Assembly: GCF_003696305.1 (NCBI RefSeq)
Contig: NZ_RFFK01000014.1
Location: 1-64,000, forward strand
Direction: 5' to 3'
From: Pseudomonas sp. AOB-7
GTDB lineage: Bacteria > Pseudomonadota > Gammaproteobacteria > Pseudomonadales > Pseudomonadaceae
Length of the DNA stretch: 64,000 nt
The number at the start of each line of letters is the position of its first letter. Position 1 is the first letter of the stretch. A model generated the notes under the pieces. It was not told the origin of the DNA, searched no databases, and saw nothing but the letters and a program-made list of their open reading frames with translations. Below are positions 15,256-22,481 of this stretch, piece after piece. The position numbers were made by a program, and so were the translations under genes.

Positions 15256-16185
15256 GTGGAACTGCGCCACCTTCGCTGTTTCATTGCCGTAGCAGAAGAA
15301 CTGCATTTCGCCCGTGCCGCCGCACGCCTGCATATCGAGCAATCGCCCCTGTCGCGGATCATCAAGGAACTGGAATACCGCCTGGGCGTCCAGCTGTTCG
15401 AGCGCACTACGCGGCGCACGCGCCTGACCTGGGCCGGCAAGGTGCTCTTGGAAGAAGCGCGCCGGGTGCTGGCCGTGGTCGACCAGGCCAAGGCCAGCGT
15501 CAAGAGCGCGGCGGCCGGCTACCGCGGGCGCATCCGCGTCGCGCTGTCCGACGGCATCCCCCAGGCGCGCCTTGCCGCCCTGCTCGCCCAGTGCCGCGAG
15601 GAAGAACCCGAGGTCGAGATCTGCCTGTCGGAAGTAACCTTCAGCGAACAGGTCAGAGGCCTGAGCGACGACCTGTTCGACATCGGGCTTGCACAGTCCG
15701 ACGAGGTTGGTGATGGCCTGGTGGCCGAGCCAGTCTGGTTCGATCCGCTGGTAGTGGCGGTGCCGGCCCGCCACCCACTGCTGACTTATCGGCGCGTACC
15801 GCTCGACGAGGTGGTGCGCTACCCGCTGGTGCTCTGCGATCCGCAGGTGTGCGAAGGCTTCTGGCAACAGTTGCAGCGGGTGCTTGGCGCCGCAGATACG
15901 CGACTGACTATTGCCGACCGCGTTCCAACCCTGGACCTGATGATGGCGCTGGTCGCCGCTGGTTACGGGCTGGGTTTTTCCAGCCTGGCGCGCATCACCG
16001 AGCTCAACAATCCGGACGTCGTAGCCCGCCCACTGGCCGGTTGCCCCACGATGCTGACCACCTACTTGGTGCGGCGCGAAGGCGAGCCGGCCGAACAATT
16101 GGCGCGGTTTATCGGGCGGGTATGCCCGGCGAAAAACGAGGCGTTGCTGCCGGATCACGCTTCCCGCGAGGAGATCGCTTGTTGA
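15256..16185 (+). CDS. LysR-family regulator (ICE TraR-like)
   Basis: The 309-residue LysR regulator has its HTH at about 1-60 (LRHLRCFIAVAEELHFARAA, LHIEQSPLSRIIKELEYRLG, QLFERTTR) and a substrate-binding domain from about 90. The start is GTG at 15256 with GGAGG nine bases upstream. From memory, very similar regulators with RIRVALSDGI and CREEEPEVEI stand between relaxase and traG in Tn4371-type ICEs. I therefore assign it to the transfer core rather than to the cargo, although only 13 bp separate it from the exporter. It could co-regulate both. Its stop overlaps the next gene. Confidence 0.87.
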   Translation: MELRHLRCFIAVAEELHFARAAARLHIEQSPLSRIIKELEYRLGVQLFERTTRRTRLTWAGKVLLEEARRVLAVVDQAKASVKSAAAGYRGRIRVALSDGIPQARLAALLAQCREEEPEVEICLSEVTFSEQVRGLSDDLFDIGLAQSDEVGDGLVAEPVWFDPLVVAVPARHPLLTYRRVPLDEVVRYPLVLCDPQVCEGFWQQLQRVLGAADTRLTIADRVPTLDLMMALVAAGYGLGFSSLARITELNNPDVVARPLAGCPTMLTTYLVRREGEPAEQLARFIGRVCPAKNEALLPDHASREEIAC

Positions 16186-16619
16186 AGAGGATATTGTTGC
16201 TGCTGACTGCCTTGCTGTTAAGCGCATGCGAAAAGCCGACGCCGTTTGAGTCGGCTGAAGCGCTGGCGGAAGACCCCGAGCGGCTAAAGGAGCTGCGATT
16301 GCAGTGCTGGGACAATAGAGAAAAGCTGGGTGAGGCCCAATGCAACGCGGTTGGCGACGCCGAGCGCATATGCTTTATGGGCAAAGGCACACCCTACACT
16401 CCGCACTCCGCACTCCGCACTCCGCACTCCACCAAATTCTTCCACTCTGACACTGAAAAGTGGAGGGCCTCCTGCGAGCAAGACTGCTGGGGGCTGCGGA
16501 TTTCCCGCACCCCCTATCTCCGCGGCAGCCGAAAGGATTCGGCCGGGGAGGTGAGCCTGCACGCTAAAGCCGCGCTAGACCTGCTTGGCTCTCCTCCGCA
16601 ACCAATCACAACCGGCTGA
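16182..16619 (+). CDS. entry-exclusion lipoprotein (EexN/TrbK-like) with altered C-terminus
   Basis: The TTG at 16182 overlaps the LysR stop. The product begins with a lipoprotein signal and the lipobox LLSAC (Cys15). The mature part AEDPERLKELRLQCWDNREK, then CNAVGDAER, resembles EexN/TrbK lipoproteins. These block redundant entry of the same element from the periplasmic face of the membrane. Relatives end soon after a TPYTP motif. Here TPYTP (about 71-75) runs into a 7-bp tandem repeat and the frame continues about 70 more residues of unfamiliar sequence. The extended tail may be a frameshift product. Confidence 0.75.
   Translation: MKRILLLLTALLLSACEKPTPFESAEALAEDPERLKELRLQCWDNREKLGEAQCNAVGDAERICFMGKGTPYTPHSALRTPHSTKFFHSDTEKWRASCEQDCWGLRISRTPYLRGSRKDSAGEVSLHAKAALDLLGSPPQPITTG
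16398..16430 (+). repeat. 7-bp tandem repeat ACTCCGC, 4.7 copies, inside the exclusion lipoprotein gene
   Basis: ACTCCGC occurs four times head to tail from 16398 to 16425, followed by ACTCC. The unit is not a multiple of three. Gain or loss of one copy would shift the frame after the conserved TPYTP motif and change the C-terminal tail. It lies entirely within coding sequence. Confidence 0.85.
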
Positions 16620-16696
16620 AATCGGCCCAGGCCGCGTAAACCCGTCGGCATCGACCTTGCTATGATTTGATGGATTCAAATCAGCGAGGGATATCA
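16620..16696. promoter_or_regulatory. short spacer with a perfect hairpin
   Basis: TGATTTGA (16663-16670) and TCAAATCA (16676-16683) form an 8-bp perfect inverted repeat with a five-base loop, in a locally AT-rich patch. It lies directly upstream of a transposase-like N-terminal remnant and may be its former operator or part of an insertion-sequence end. Confidence 0.4.
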
Positions 16697-16861
16697 ATGG
16701 CGCGTTATATCAAGGGAGAGCATGGAGACCACAGCGCGCTGCTTCCTAGAGTTTGGTCATCACTGCAACGTCGCCCCATCTTTTGTTGTGGCGGAGAAAC
16801 AGGTCTGCGGTCAGTTCCAAGCAGCATCCGGAAATTTGTAACGCCACCATGCAGCCCCTAA
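16697..16861 (+). pseudogene. possible remnant of an IS1182-family transposase N-terminus
   Basis: Translation from 16697 gives MARYIKGEHGDHSALLPRVW, then unrelated residues until the stop. MARYIKGE followed by a LLP motif resembles the start of IS1182-family transposases as I remember them. Similarity lasts only about 18 residues, and no downstream transposase domain is present. If correct, an insertion sequence once landed after the exclusion gene and has been almost completely deleted. Confidence 0.3.
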
Positions 16862-16910
16862 CTTGTCATCACGCTTATTCTAGCTACTCGGATTTTTCGC
16901 GCAGAACCTA

Positions 16911-17675
16911 CTAGTCCTGCGCAAATACGGGATGCACATTGTCCTGCACTGCTTGCCTGCTTTTCACATCTGAGGGACTTGCTTGGCTAACCCTCTGCGC
17001 GTATAGGTTCAGTGCAACGCTCCAGTCGTCAGCGTCAAGAAAACCTAGGGCATCCAAAGATCCCGAGCCAGAACTATAGATAAAGAACAATGAAGTCCCA
17101 TAAGCAGGCTTGTCACTGTCATAACCCAACTCCCGCTCGAAAGCGGAGATACAACTGCTATGAGTAACGAGAATCAAGTTTTTACTAGGCACTTTATGCC
17201 GTAGAGCGTCACTCACCATCGTCTCTCGACATTTATACAACCAGTCTTTATCTACTCCCACGTCGTCAAATACGATTGCTTCTGTCTGGGCCGTCCGCTT
17301 GAGCGGACTGTTGTAAATGTCGGTTTTACCGAGGCCAAGCTGGGCGAAACTGTCGGCTAGAACATTTCCAACCGCCACAGACCTAGAGGTGACACCTTCC
17401 GTACCCTCCAGACAGGGATAGCTTTCCTTGTCGCACCTCTCAAGGTGTCGGAGCAAAACAATCACATTGCCATTTTCCCATTGGGTTAACAGGTCGGGCA
17501 ACTTGCCCCTTCCCTCCGCTGAGAGATCTACTATTTCAGGCGGATGAAATATAAGCGCACCAGCTGCAACCGCAAGAGAAACTCCGACCGACCAGATCAG
17601 TGCCCGTTTGCGCTGACTGGCATTGAAGTCGTGTAACCATTGCCTGGACAGGCTTAGCAATGAAACCTGAAACAT
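16911..17675 (-). CDS. membrane-anchored histidine phosphatase (Ais/heptose-phosphate phosphatase-like)
   Basis: The 254-residue protein has an N-terminal transmembrane segment (about 24-43, LIWSVGVSLAVAAGALIF) and a periplasmic histidine-phosphatase fold. The phosphohistidine motif is LLRHLERCDKESYPCL, followed by YNSPLKRTAQTEAI and the second catalytic His in LVTHSSCISAF. RHxERC with a downstream CL resembles Ais/PmrG proteins, which remove phosphate from the lipopolysaccharide core. The substrate is unproven here. The gene is less GC-rich than its neighbours and is transcribed against the transfer genes, suggesting separate acquisition. Confidence 0.72.
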   Translation of the reverse strand: MFQVSLLSLSRQWLHDFNASQRKRALIWSVGVSLAVAAGALIFHPPEIVDLSAEGRGKLPDLLTQWENGNVIVLLRHLERCDKESYPCLEGTEGVTSRSVAVGNVLADSFAQLGLGKTDIYNSPLKRTAQTEAIVFDDVGVDKDWLYKCRETMVSDALRHKVPSKNLILVTHSSCISAFERELGYDSDKPAYGTSLFFIYSSGSGSLDALGFLDADDWSVALNLYAQRVSQASPSDVKSRQAVQDNVHPVFAQD

Positions 17676-17742
17676 GACACCTCTTCATGTAAATCGTGTG
17701 CAGTGAGAGGCGCATCCTGCGACAATGAGCCCACAGAGCCCA

Positions 17743-18032
17743 TAGGAATGGTCTGAAAACGTTACCCCTATAAACTATGAGCCAATAACCATACTGATTA
17801 CAGACCTCAATTTCCAAAAAATTAGGCCTTATCAGAGCGCCCTGACATGTAATTAGTTACGACAAAAATTTTAAAAATACTATCGAAGACTTGCTACGCA
17901 TAATTAATCACACTGATCCGAGCCGGCTTTCCATTACTCCATAGGTGACGCAGTCGCCTGTTCCCATATTCCACCGGGGCTATCACGAACCACAGCATGT
18001 AATTAATCACTGGAAACTAGGAATGGTCTGAA
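17743..18032 (+). repeat. 15-bp direct repeat TAGGAATGGTCTGAA bounding an AT-rich segment
   Basis: Identical copies lie at 17743-17757 and 18018-18032, enclosing about 260 bp of AT-rich sequence with no gene. The second copy runs into a hairpin. This could be the duplicated end of a decayed insertion sequence or the product of recombination between two such ends. Confidence 0.6.
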
Positions 18033-18076
18033 GTAGCCCTGCATTTTCGGTCGACTTCAGGCCCGCCGTTTTTTTT
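18025..18076 (+). terminator. hairpin followed by T8
   Basis: CTGAAGT (18028-18034) and ACTTCAG (18054-18060) pair, and flanking GG/CC with one wobble extend the stem to ten pairs. T8 follows at 18069-18076. The loop is long (19 bases), so it may be an insertion-sequence end rather than a working terminator. Confidence 0.4.
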
Positions 18077-18439
18077 GAAAGCGGAGAGTTGATCAGAAAC
18101 GATCAAAACACCCGCTTATTTCTGTGCTTGTAGCCACCGCGAGCACCTCAGGGCGATCATTTCCCCGCATTGAAAACGTACCTTTCCTGCATTCGTTAGC
18201 AAATATCGGCGCGCCATCCACAGGTGTGAGATTGAGGATCGCCAATTAGCGTTGCATTCATTCGTCAGGTCGTATCTGTCCCCCTGACCGCCTCTCCTCC
18301 ACCCTGCAATTGGATATGCCGTCCCCTCGACGATAATCCTCCACGAAACGGTCTTTGACCCTTCCTCCCCCAGTACCGAACCTCTCGCCCGCGGCACATC
18401 TGCGTGCCGTGCGTTTTGCCAGGGAGGTTGGGTTCAGGG

Positions 18440-20428
18440 ATGCAAGCGACTACGTTGCTGTACGGCCAGGTGCTGGTGGTATTGGCCATTACCCTGTCCG
18501 GGGTGTGGAGTGCCACGCAGTGGACGGCTGCCGCGCTCGGCTACCAGGTGCGCCTGGGGGCACCTTGGTTCGAACTGCTGGGCACGCCGGTGTATCATCC
18601 CTGGCGTCTGTTCGAGTGGTGGTTCGTCTTCGATGCCTATGCGCCGGACGTCTTCAACGTCGGCGGCAGCATCGCCGCCTGCAGCAGTCTGCTGGCATTG
18701 GTGGTGGCCATCGGCATGGCGATCTGGCGGGCGCGCCAGGCACGCCGCGTCACCACCTACGGCTCGGCGCGTTGGGCCGATGCGGATGAGGTGCACAAGG
18801 CCGGCCTGACCCAGCCCGCGGGTGTGTTCCTCGGCCAGCTCGACGACCAATACCTGCGTCACGAAGGCCCCGAACATGTGTTGACCTTCGCACCGACGCG
18901 TTCGGGCAAGGGCGTCGGCCTGGTGGTGCCCACCCTGCTCTCCTGGCCGGCCTCGGCGGTCATCCACGACATCAAAGGCGAGAACTGGAGCCTGACTGCG
19001 GGCTGGCGATCGCGCTTTTCCCACTGCCTGCTGTTCAACCCCACCGACCTGGCATCGGCAGCCTACAACCCGCTGCTGGAAGTGCGTCGCGGCGCCCATG
19101 AGGTGCGCGACGTGCAGAACATCGCCGACATCCTGGTCGACCCAGAAGGCGCGCTGGAGCGGCGCAACCACTGGGAGAAGACCAGCCATGCGCTGCTGGT
19201 CGGCGCCATCCTTCACGTGCTCTACGCCGGCCAGGACAAGACCCTGCGCGGCGTCGCCAACTTCCTTTCCGATCCGGCCTGCACCTTCGAGCTGACCCTG
19301 CATCGGATGATGACCACGCCGCACCTGGGCGATGCACCGCATCCAGTGGTGGCCTCGGCCGCGCGGGAAGTGCTCAACAAGAGCGACAACGAGCGCTCGG
19401 GCGTACTGTCCACTGCGATGTCGTTCCTCGGCCTGTACCGCGACCCGACAGTGGCCGAGGTCACCTCACGTTGCGACTGGCGCATCGCCGACCTGATCTC
19501 GGCCGAGCATCCGGTTTCGCTGTACCTGGTCGTGCCGCCCTCGGATATCAGCCGCACCAAGCCGCTGATCCGCCTGATCCTCAACCAAGTCGGCCGGCGC
19601 CTGACCGAGTCGCTCGACGGCTCTGACGGCATCGAGCGTCGGCACAAGCTGCTGCTGATGCTCGATGAGTTTCCAGCGCTAGGGCGGCTGGATTTCTTCG
19701 AGACAGCGCTGGCCTTCATGGCCGGCTATGGGCTGCGCGCCTTCCTCATCTCGCAGTCGCTGAACCAGATCGACAAGGCCTACGGCCAGAACCACTCGAT
19801 CCTCGATAACTGCCACGTGCGGGTGACCTTCGCCACCAACGACGAACGCACCGCCAAGCGCATCTCCGAGACCCTCGGCACCGCCACCGAACTGCGCGCG
19901 CAGCGCAACTACGCCGGCCACCGCCTGGCGCCCTGGCTGGGCCATTTGATGGTGTCGCGCCAGGAAACCGCACGCCCGCTGCTGACCCCAGGTGAGGTGA
20001 TGCAGCTGCCCAGCGACGAGGCCGTAGTGATGCTCTCCGGCCTGGCGCCAATCCGCGCGAAGAAGCTGCGCTATTTCACCGATGCCAACTTCCAGAGCCG
20101 GGTGCTGCCCGCGCCGCGTTTGCAGCCGGGCCGCTACGTCGACGCACCGGCGCCACGCGCAGACGACTGGAGCGGCATGGCCGTGCCTATGGTCGTCGAC
20201 GCTTCACCGGCCGGGCTGACCGACGACGAGACCGTCGAGGACGGCGGCCCGCGCCGTCAGCCCGAACTGGCGGAACTCGCCCAGTTGCCGGATCACGACG
20301 AGCTGGCCAGCGACCTGCTGCTCGACGAGGACGACGTTCTCGCCGCCTTCCCCACCCAGCCGGATCCACGCCTGCAGCGCGTGGCACGGCTGGCCGCCCT
20401 CGACCCTGACGATGGAATAGCCCTATGA
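18440..20428 (+). CDS. traG: TraG/VirD4-type coupling protein
   Basis: The 662-residue protein has two N-terminal membrane segments (about 7-30 and 75-97), then the ATPase core. Walker A is FAPTRSGKGVGLVVPTLL (about 150-167) and Walker B is LLLMLDEFPALGRL (about 404-417), with SQSLNQIDKAYG following. It couples the relaxosome to the Trb secretion channel. The ATG at 18440 follows AGGGAGG. The C-terminal 100 residues are acidic and variable. The stop overlaps the next start by ATGA, opening the long traG-trb operon. Confidence 0.93.
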   Translation: MQATTLLYGQVLVVLAITLSGVWSATQWTAAALGYQVRLGAPWFELLGTPVYHPWRLFEWWFVFDAYAPDVFNVGGSIAACSSLLALVVAIGMAIWRARQARRVTTYGSARWADADEVHKAGLTQPAGVFLGQLDDQYLRHEGPEHVLTFAPTRSGKGVGLVVPTLLSWPASAVIHDIKGENWSLTAGWRSRFSHCLLFNPTDLASAAYNPLLEVRRGAHEVRDVQNIADILVDPEGALERRNHWEKTSHALLVGAILHVLYAGQDKTLRGVANFLSDPACTFELTLHRMMTTPHLGDAPHPVVASAAREVLNKSDNERSGVLSTAMSFLGLYRDPTVAEVTSRCDWRIADLISAEHPVSLYLVVPPSDISRTKPLIRLILNQVGRRLTESLDGSDGIERRHKLLLMLDEFPALGRLDFFETALAFMAGYGLRAFLISQSLNQIDKAYGQNHSILDNCHVRVTFATNDERTAKRISETLGTATELRAQRNYAGHRLAPWLGHLMVSRQETARPLLTPGEVMQLPSDEAVVMLSGLAPIRAKKLRYFTDANFQSRVLPAPRLQPGRYVDAPAPRADDWSGMAVPMVVDASPAGLTDDETVEDGGPRRQPELAELAQLPDHDELASDLLLDEDDVLAAFPTQPDPRLQRVARLAALDPDDGIAL

Positions 20429-20859
20429 GCCGAGCCCGCCTCAACCTGTTTATCCAACCCGAGCACGCCAAGCGCCTGAACGAACTGGCGATCACCAAGG
20501 GCGTGTCTAAGTCCTCGATCATCGCCGCGGCGCTGGCCTCCTGGCTGTCGCCCGAGTCAGGTGAGCAGCGCGAGATGGCCATGGCCAAGCGCCTGGATCG
20601 CCTGTCACGTCAGTTCGAGCGCCTGGAGCGCGACCAGCACATCCTGATCGAGACTGTGGCGCTGTATGTGCGCTACTACCTCACGGTCAGCACGCCTGTA
20701 CCCGAGGCACATCAGGACGCAGCACGCGCGCAGGGCAAGCTGCGCTTTAGCCAGTTCGTCGATCAACTGGGGCGCCACCTAAAGCGCGGACGCAGCCTGG
20801 TCAGAGATGTGCACGAAGAGGTTCAAGCAGAAGCTCAGGTCTCGGGAGAGCTTCCATGA
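20425..20859 (+). CDS. CopG/ribbon-helix-helix protein of the transfer operon
   Basis: The 144-residue protein starts SRARLNLFIQPEHAKRLNEL, then AITKGVSKSSIIAAALASWL, the Arc/MetJ beta-helix-helix fold. A helical, charged tail contains RLDRLSRQFERLERDQHILI and could oligomerise. It overlaps traG and trbB at both ends. A gene of this kind is regularly found between traG and trbB in this ICE type and may regulate the operon or help at oriT. Confidence 0.82.
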   Translation: MSRARLNLFIQPEHAKRLNELAITKGVSKSSIIAAALASWLSPESGEQREMAMAKRLDRLSRQFERLERDQHILIETVALYVRYYLTVSTPVPEAHQDAARAQGKLRFSQFVDQLGRHLKRGRSLVRDVHEEVQAEAQVSGELP

Positions 20860-21863
20860 CTGCCGCCTCCTCCCCAATGCTGAGCGCTGCGGCAACGTCC
20901 CTGAATCGGCGCACCCGCATGTTGCGCACGGCGATGAGCCCGCTGATCGCGGCGGCCCTGGATGATCCGGACGTGGTTGAGGTGATGCTCAACCCCGACG
21001 GTCTGCTCTGGCTGGATCGCCTGTCAGTTGGCCGCGCCCGGTTGGGCACGCTAGCGGCTGGCGACGGTGAACGGATCATCCGCCTGGTGGCCGCGCATGT
21101 CGGCCAGGAGGTACATCGCAACAAGCCGCTACTGAGCGCCGAGCTGCCAGAGACTGGCGAGCGCTTCGAGGGTGTACTGCCGCCAGTGGTGGCCGGGCCG
21201 ACCTTCGCTCTGCGCAAACGCGCCGCCGGCGTCATCCCGCTGCAGCAGTACGTGGCCGACGGCATCCTCAGTGCCGCCCAGGCCGAGTACCTGCGCGTGG
21301 CCGTGCGTGAGCGGCAGAACATCCTGGTGGCCGGCGGCACCAGCAGCGGCAAGACCACCCTGGCCAATGCACTGCTGGCCGAGGTGGCCGGCAGCGGCGA
21401 CCGCGTACTGGTGCTGGAGGACACGGTCGAATTGCAATGTCCGGCCCTCGACCACGTCGCTCTGCGCACCAAGCCCGGCGTGGTCTCCATGGCTGATCTG
21501 GTGCGCAGCACGCTGCGTCTGCGCCCCGACCGCGTGGTGGTCGGCGAGGTGCGCGGCGGTGAGGCACTGGATCTGATCAAGGCCTGGGGCACCGGCCATC
21601 CAGGCGGTATCGCCACCCTTCATGCCGGCTCTGCACAGGGCGCGCTGCTGCGCCTGGAGCAACTGATTCTGGAAGTCGCCCTGACCGCGCCGCGGGCGCT
21701 GATCGCCGAGGCGGTCAACCTGGTGGTGTTTCTCGCCGGGCGTGGCCGCGCCCGCCATGTCCAGCAGATCGCCCGCGTGATCGGCCATGACGAGCGCGGC
21801 TACCAGCTCAGCTCCATCGACTCCCTCCTTCGCTCCACCTCTGCCTCAGGAACTCAGCCATGA
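20856..21863 (+). CDS. trbB: TrbB secretion ATPase (VirB11-like)
   Basis: The 335-residue ATPase has Walker A ILVAGGTSSGKTTLANALL (about 155-173), the Asp box LVLEDTVEL, Walker B-like DRVVVGEVRGGEAL, and the His box GHPGGIATLHAGSA. The N-terminal domain is recognisable by DPDVVEVMLNPDGLLWLDR. It powers assembly and substrate transfer at the inner-membrane base of the type IV secretion system. Start and stop both overlap neighbouring genes. Confidence 0.93.
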   Translation: MTAASSPMLSAAATSLNRRTRMLRTAMSPLIAAALDDPDVVEVMLNPDGLLWLDRLSVGRARLGTLAAGDGERIIRLVAAHVGQEVHRNKPLLSAELPETGERFEGVLPPVVAGPTFALRKRAAGVIPLQQYVADGILSAAQAEYLRVAVRERQNILVAGGTSSGKTTLANALLAEVAGSGDRVLVLEDTVELQCPALDHVALRTKPGVVSMADLVRSTLRLRPDRVVVGEVRGGEALDLIKAWGTGHPGGIATLHAGSAQGALLRLEQLILEVALTAPRALIAEAVNLVVFLAGRGRARHVQQIARVIGHDERGYQLSSIDSLLRSTSASGTQP

Positions 21864-22201
21864 CTGTGCTTCAGCTTTCCGCTGCTTATCGTCGCCACAT
21901 CGTCGGTGCCTTGATGCTCGGCGCCTTCTGCCTGGGCGCTTCCCTGCCCGTGCTCGCCGCTGGCTCCGGCATGCCTTGGGAGGGACCGCTGCAAGCAGTC
22001 CTCGAATCCGTACAGGGCCCGGTGGCGCGCATCATCGCGGTGATCATCATCATTTCAACCGGCCTGACGCTGGCCTTCGGCGACACCAGCGGCGGCTTCC
22101 GCAAGCTGATCCAGATCGTCTTCGGCCTGTCCATCGCCTTCGCCGCGTCGTCGTTCTTTCTCAGCTTCTTCAACTTCGCCGGCGGGGCGGTGGTCGCATG
22201 A
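21860..22201 (+). CDS. trbC: TrbC major pilin precursor
   Basis: The 113-residue protein has a signal sequence ending near VLAAGSGMPW, then two hydrophobic segments (IIAVIIIISTGLTLAFG and IVFGLSIAFAASSFFLSFF), the VirB2/TrbC pilin pattern. It is the expected substrate of the TraF peptidase at 5.4 kb. It overlaps trbB and trbD. Confidence 0.9.
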   Translation: MTVLQLSAAYRRHIVGALMLGAFCLGASLPVLAAGSGMPWEGPLQAVLESVQGPVARIIAVIIIISTGLTLAFGDTSGGFRKLIQIVFGLSIAFAASSFFLSFFNFAGGAVVA

Positions 22202-22470
22202 CGGGCGAACGTGAACTCATCCTCGGCTTCGAGGTGCCACTGCACCGATCGCTGGCCGAGCCGATCCTGCTCGGCGGTGCGCCACGCAACGTGGCGATCC
22301 TCAACGGCACCCTGGCGGCCGTCGTCGGCCTGGGCCTGCAGCTGTGGCTGCCAGGCTTGGCGCTCTGGCTGGTCGGCCACTCGCTGGCGGTGTGGGGCGC
22401 CCGGCTGGACCCGCAGTTCCTGCAGGTGTTCGCCCGGCATATCAAGCAGCCCCCGCTGCTGGATGTGTGA
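22198..22470 (+). CDS. trbD: TrbD (VirB3-like) inner-membrane component
   Basis: The 90-residue protein has the typical opening GFEVPLHRSLAEPILLGGAP and two hydrophobic segments (about 33-66). VirB3-like proteins act with the VirB4/TrbE ATPase in pilus assembly. The ATG at 22198 overlaps the trbC stop. Eleven bases separate it from trbE. Confidence 0.88.
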   Translation: MTGERELILGFEVPLHRSLAEPILLGGAPRNVAILNGTLAAVVGLGLQLWLPGLALWLVGHSLAVWGARLDPQFLQVFARHIKQPPLLDV

Positions 22471-22481
22471 GGAGCGCCGCC

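Larger units (their letters stand above)
17676..18439. other. 764-bp low-GC intergenic patch before traG
   Basis: No gene is supported. It contains a 15-bp direct repeat (17743 and 18018), and TAATTAATCAC at 17901-17911 and 18000-18010 with a degenerate relative at 17850-17860. A hairpin followed by T8 lies at about 18025-18076. The last 300 bp return to the local GC level and lead into traG. The pattern suggests remains of a small mobile element plus the phosphatase gene's promoter. Confidence 0.5.

Noticed and set aside
18116..18516. Two short minus-strand frames before traG
   Set aside because: No ribosome binding site, no family signature, and no support from the base composition of the patch.
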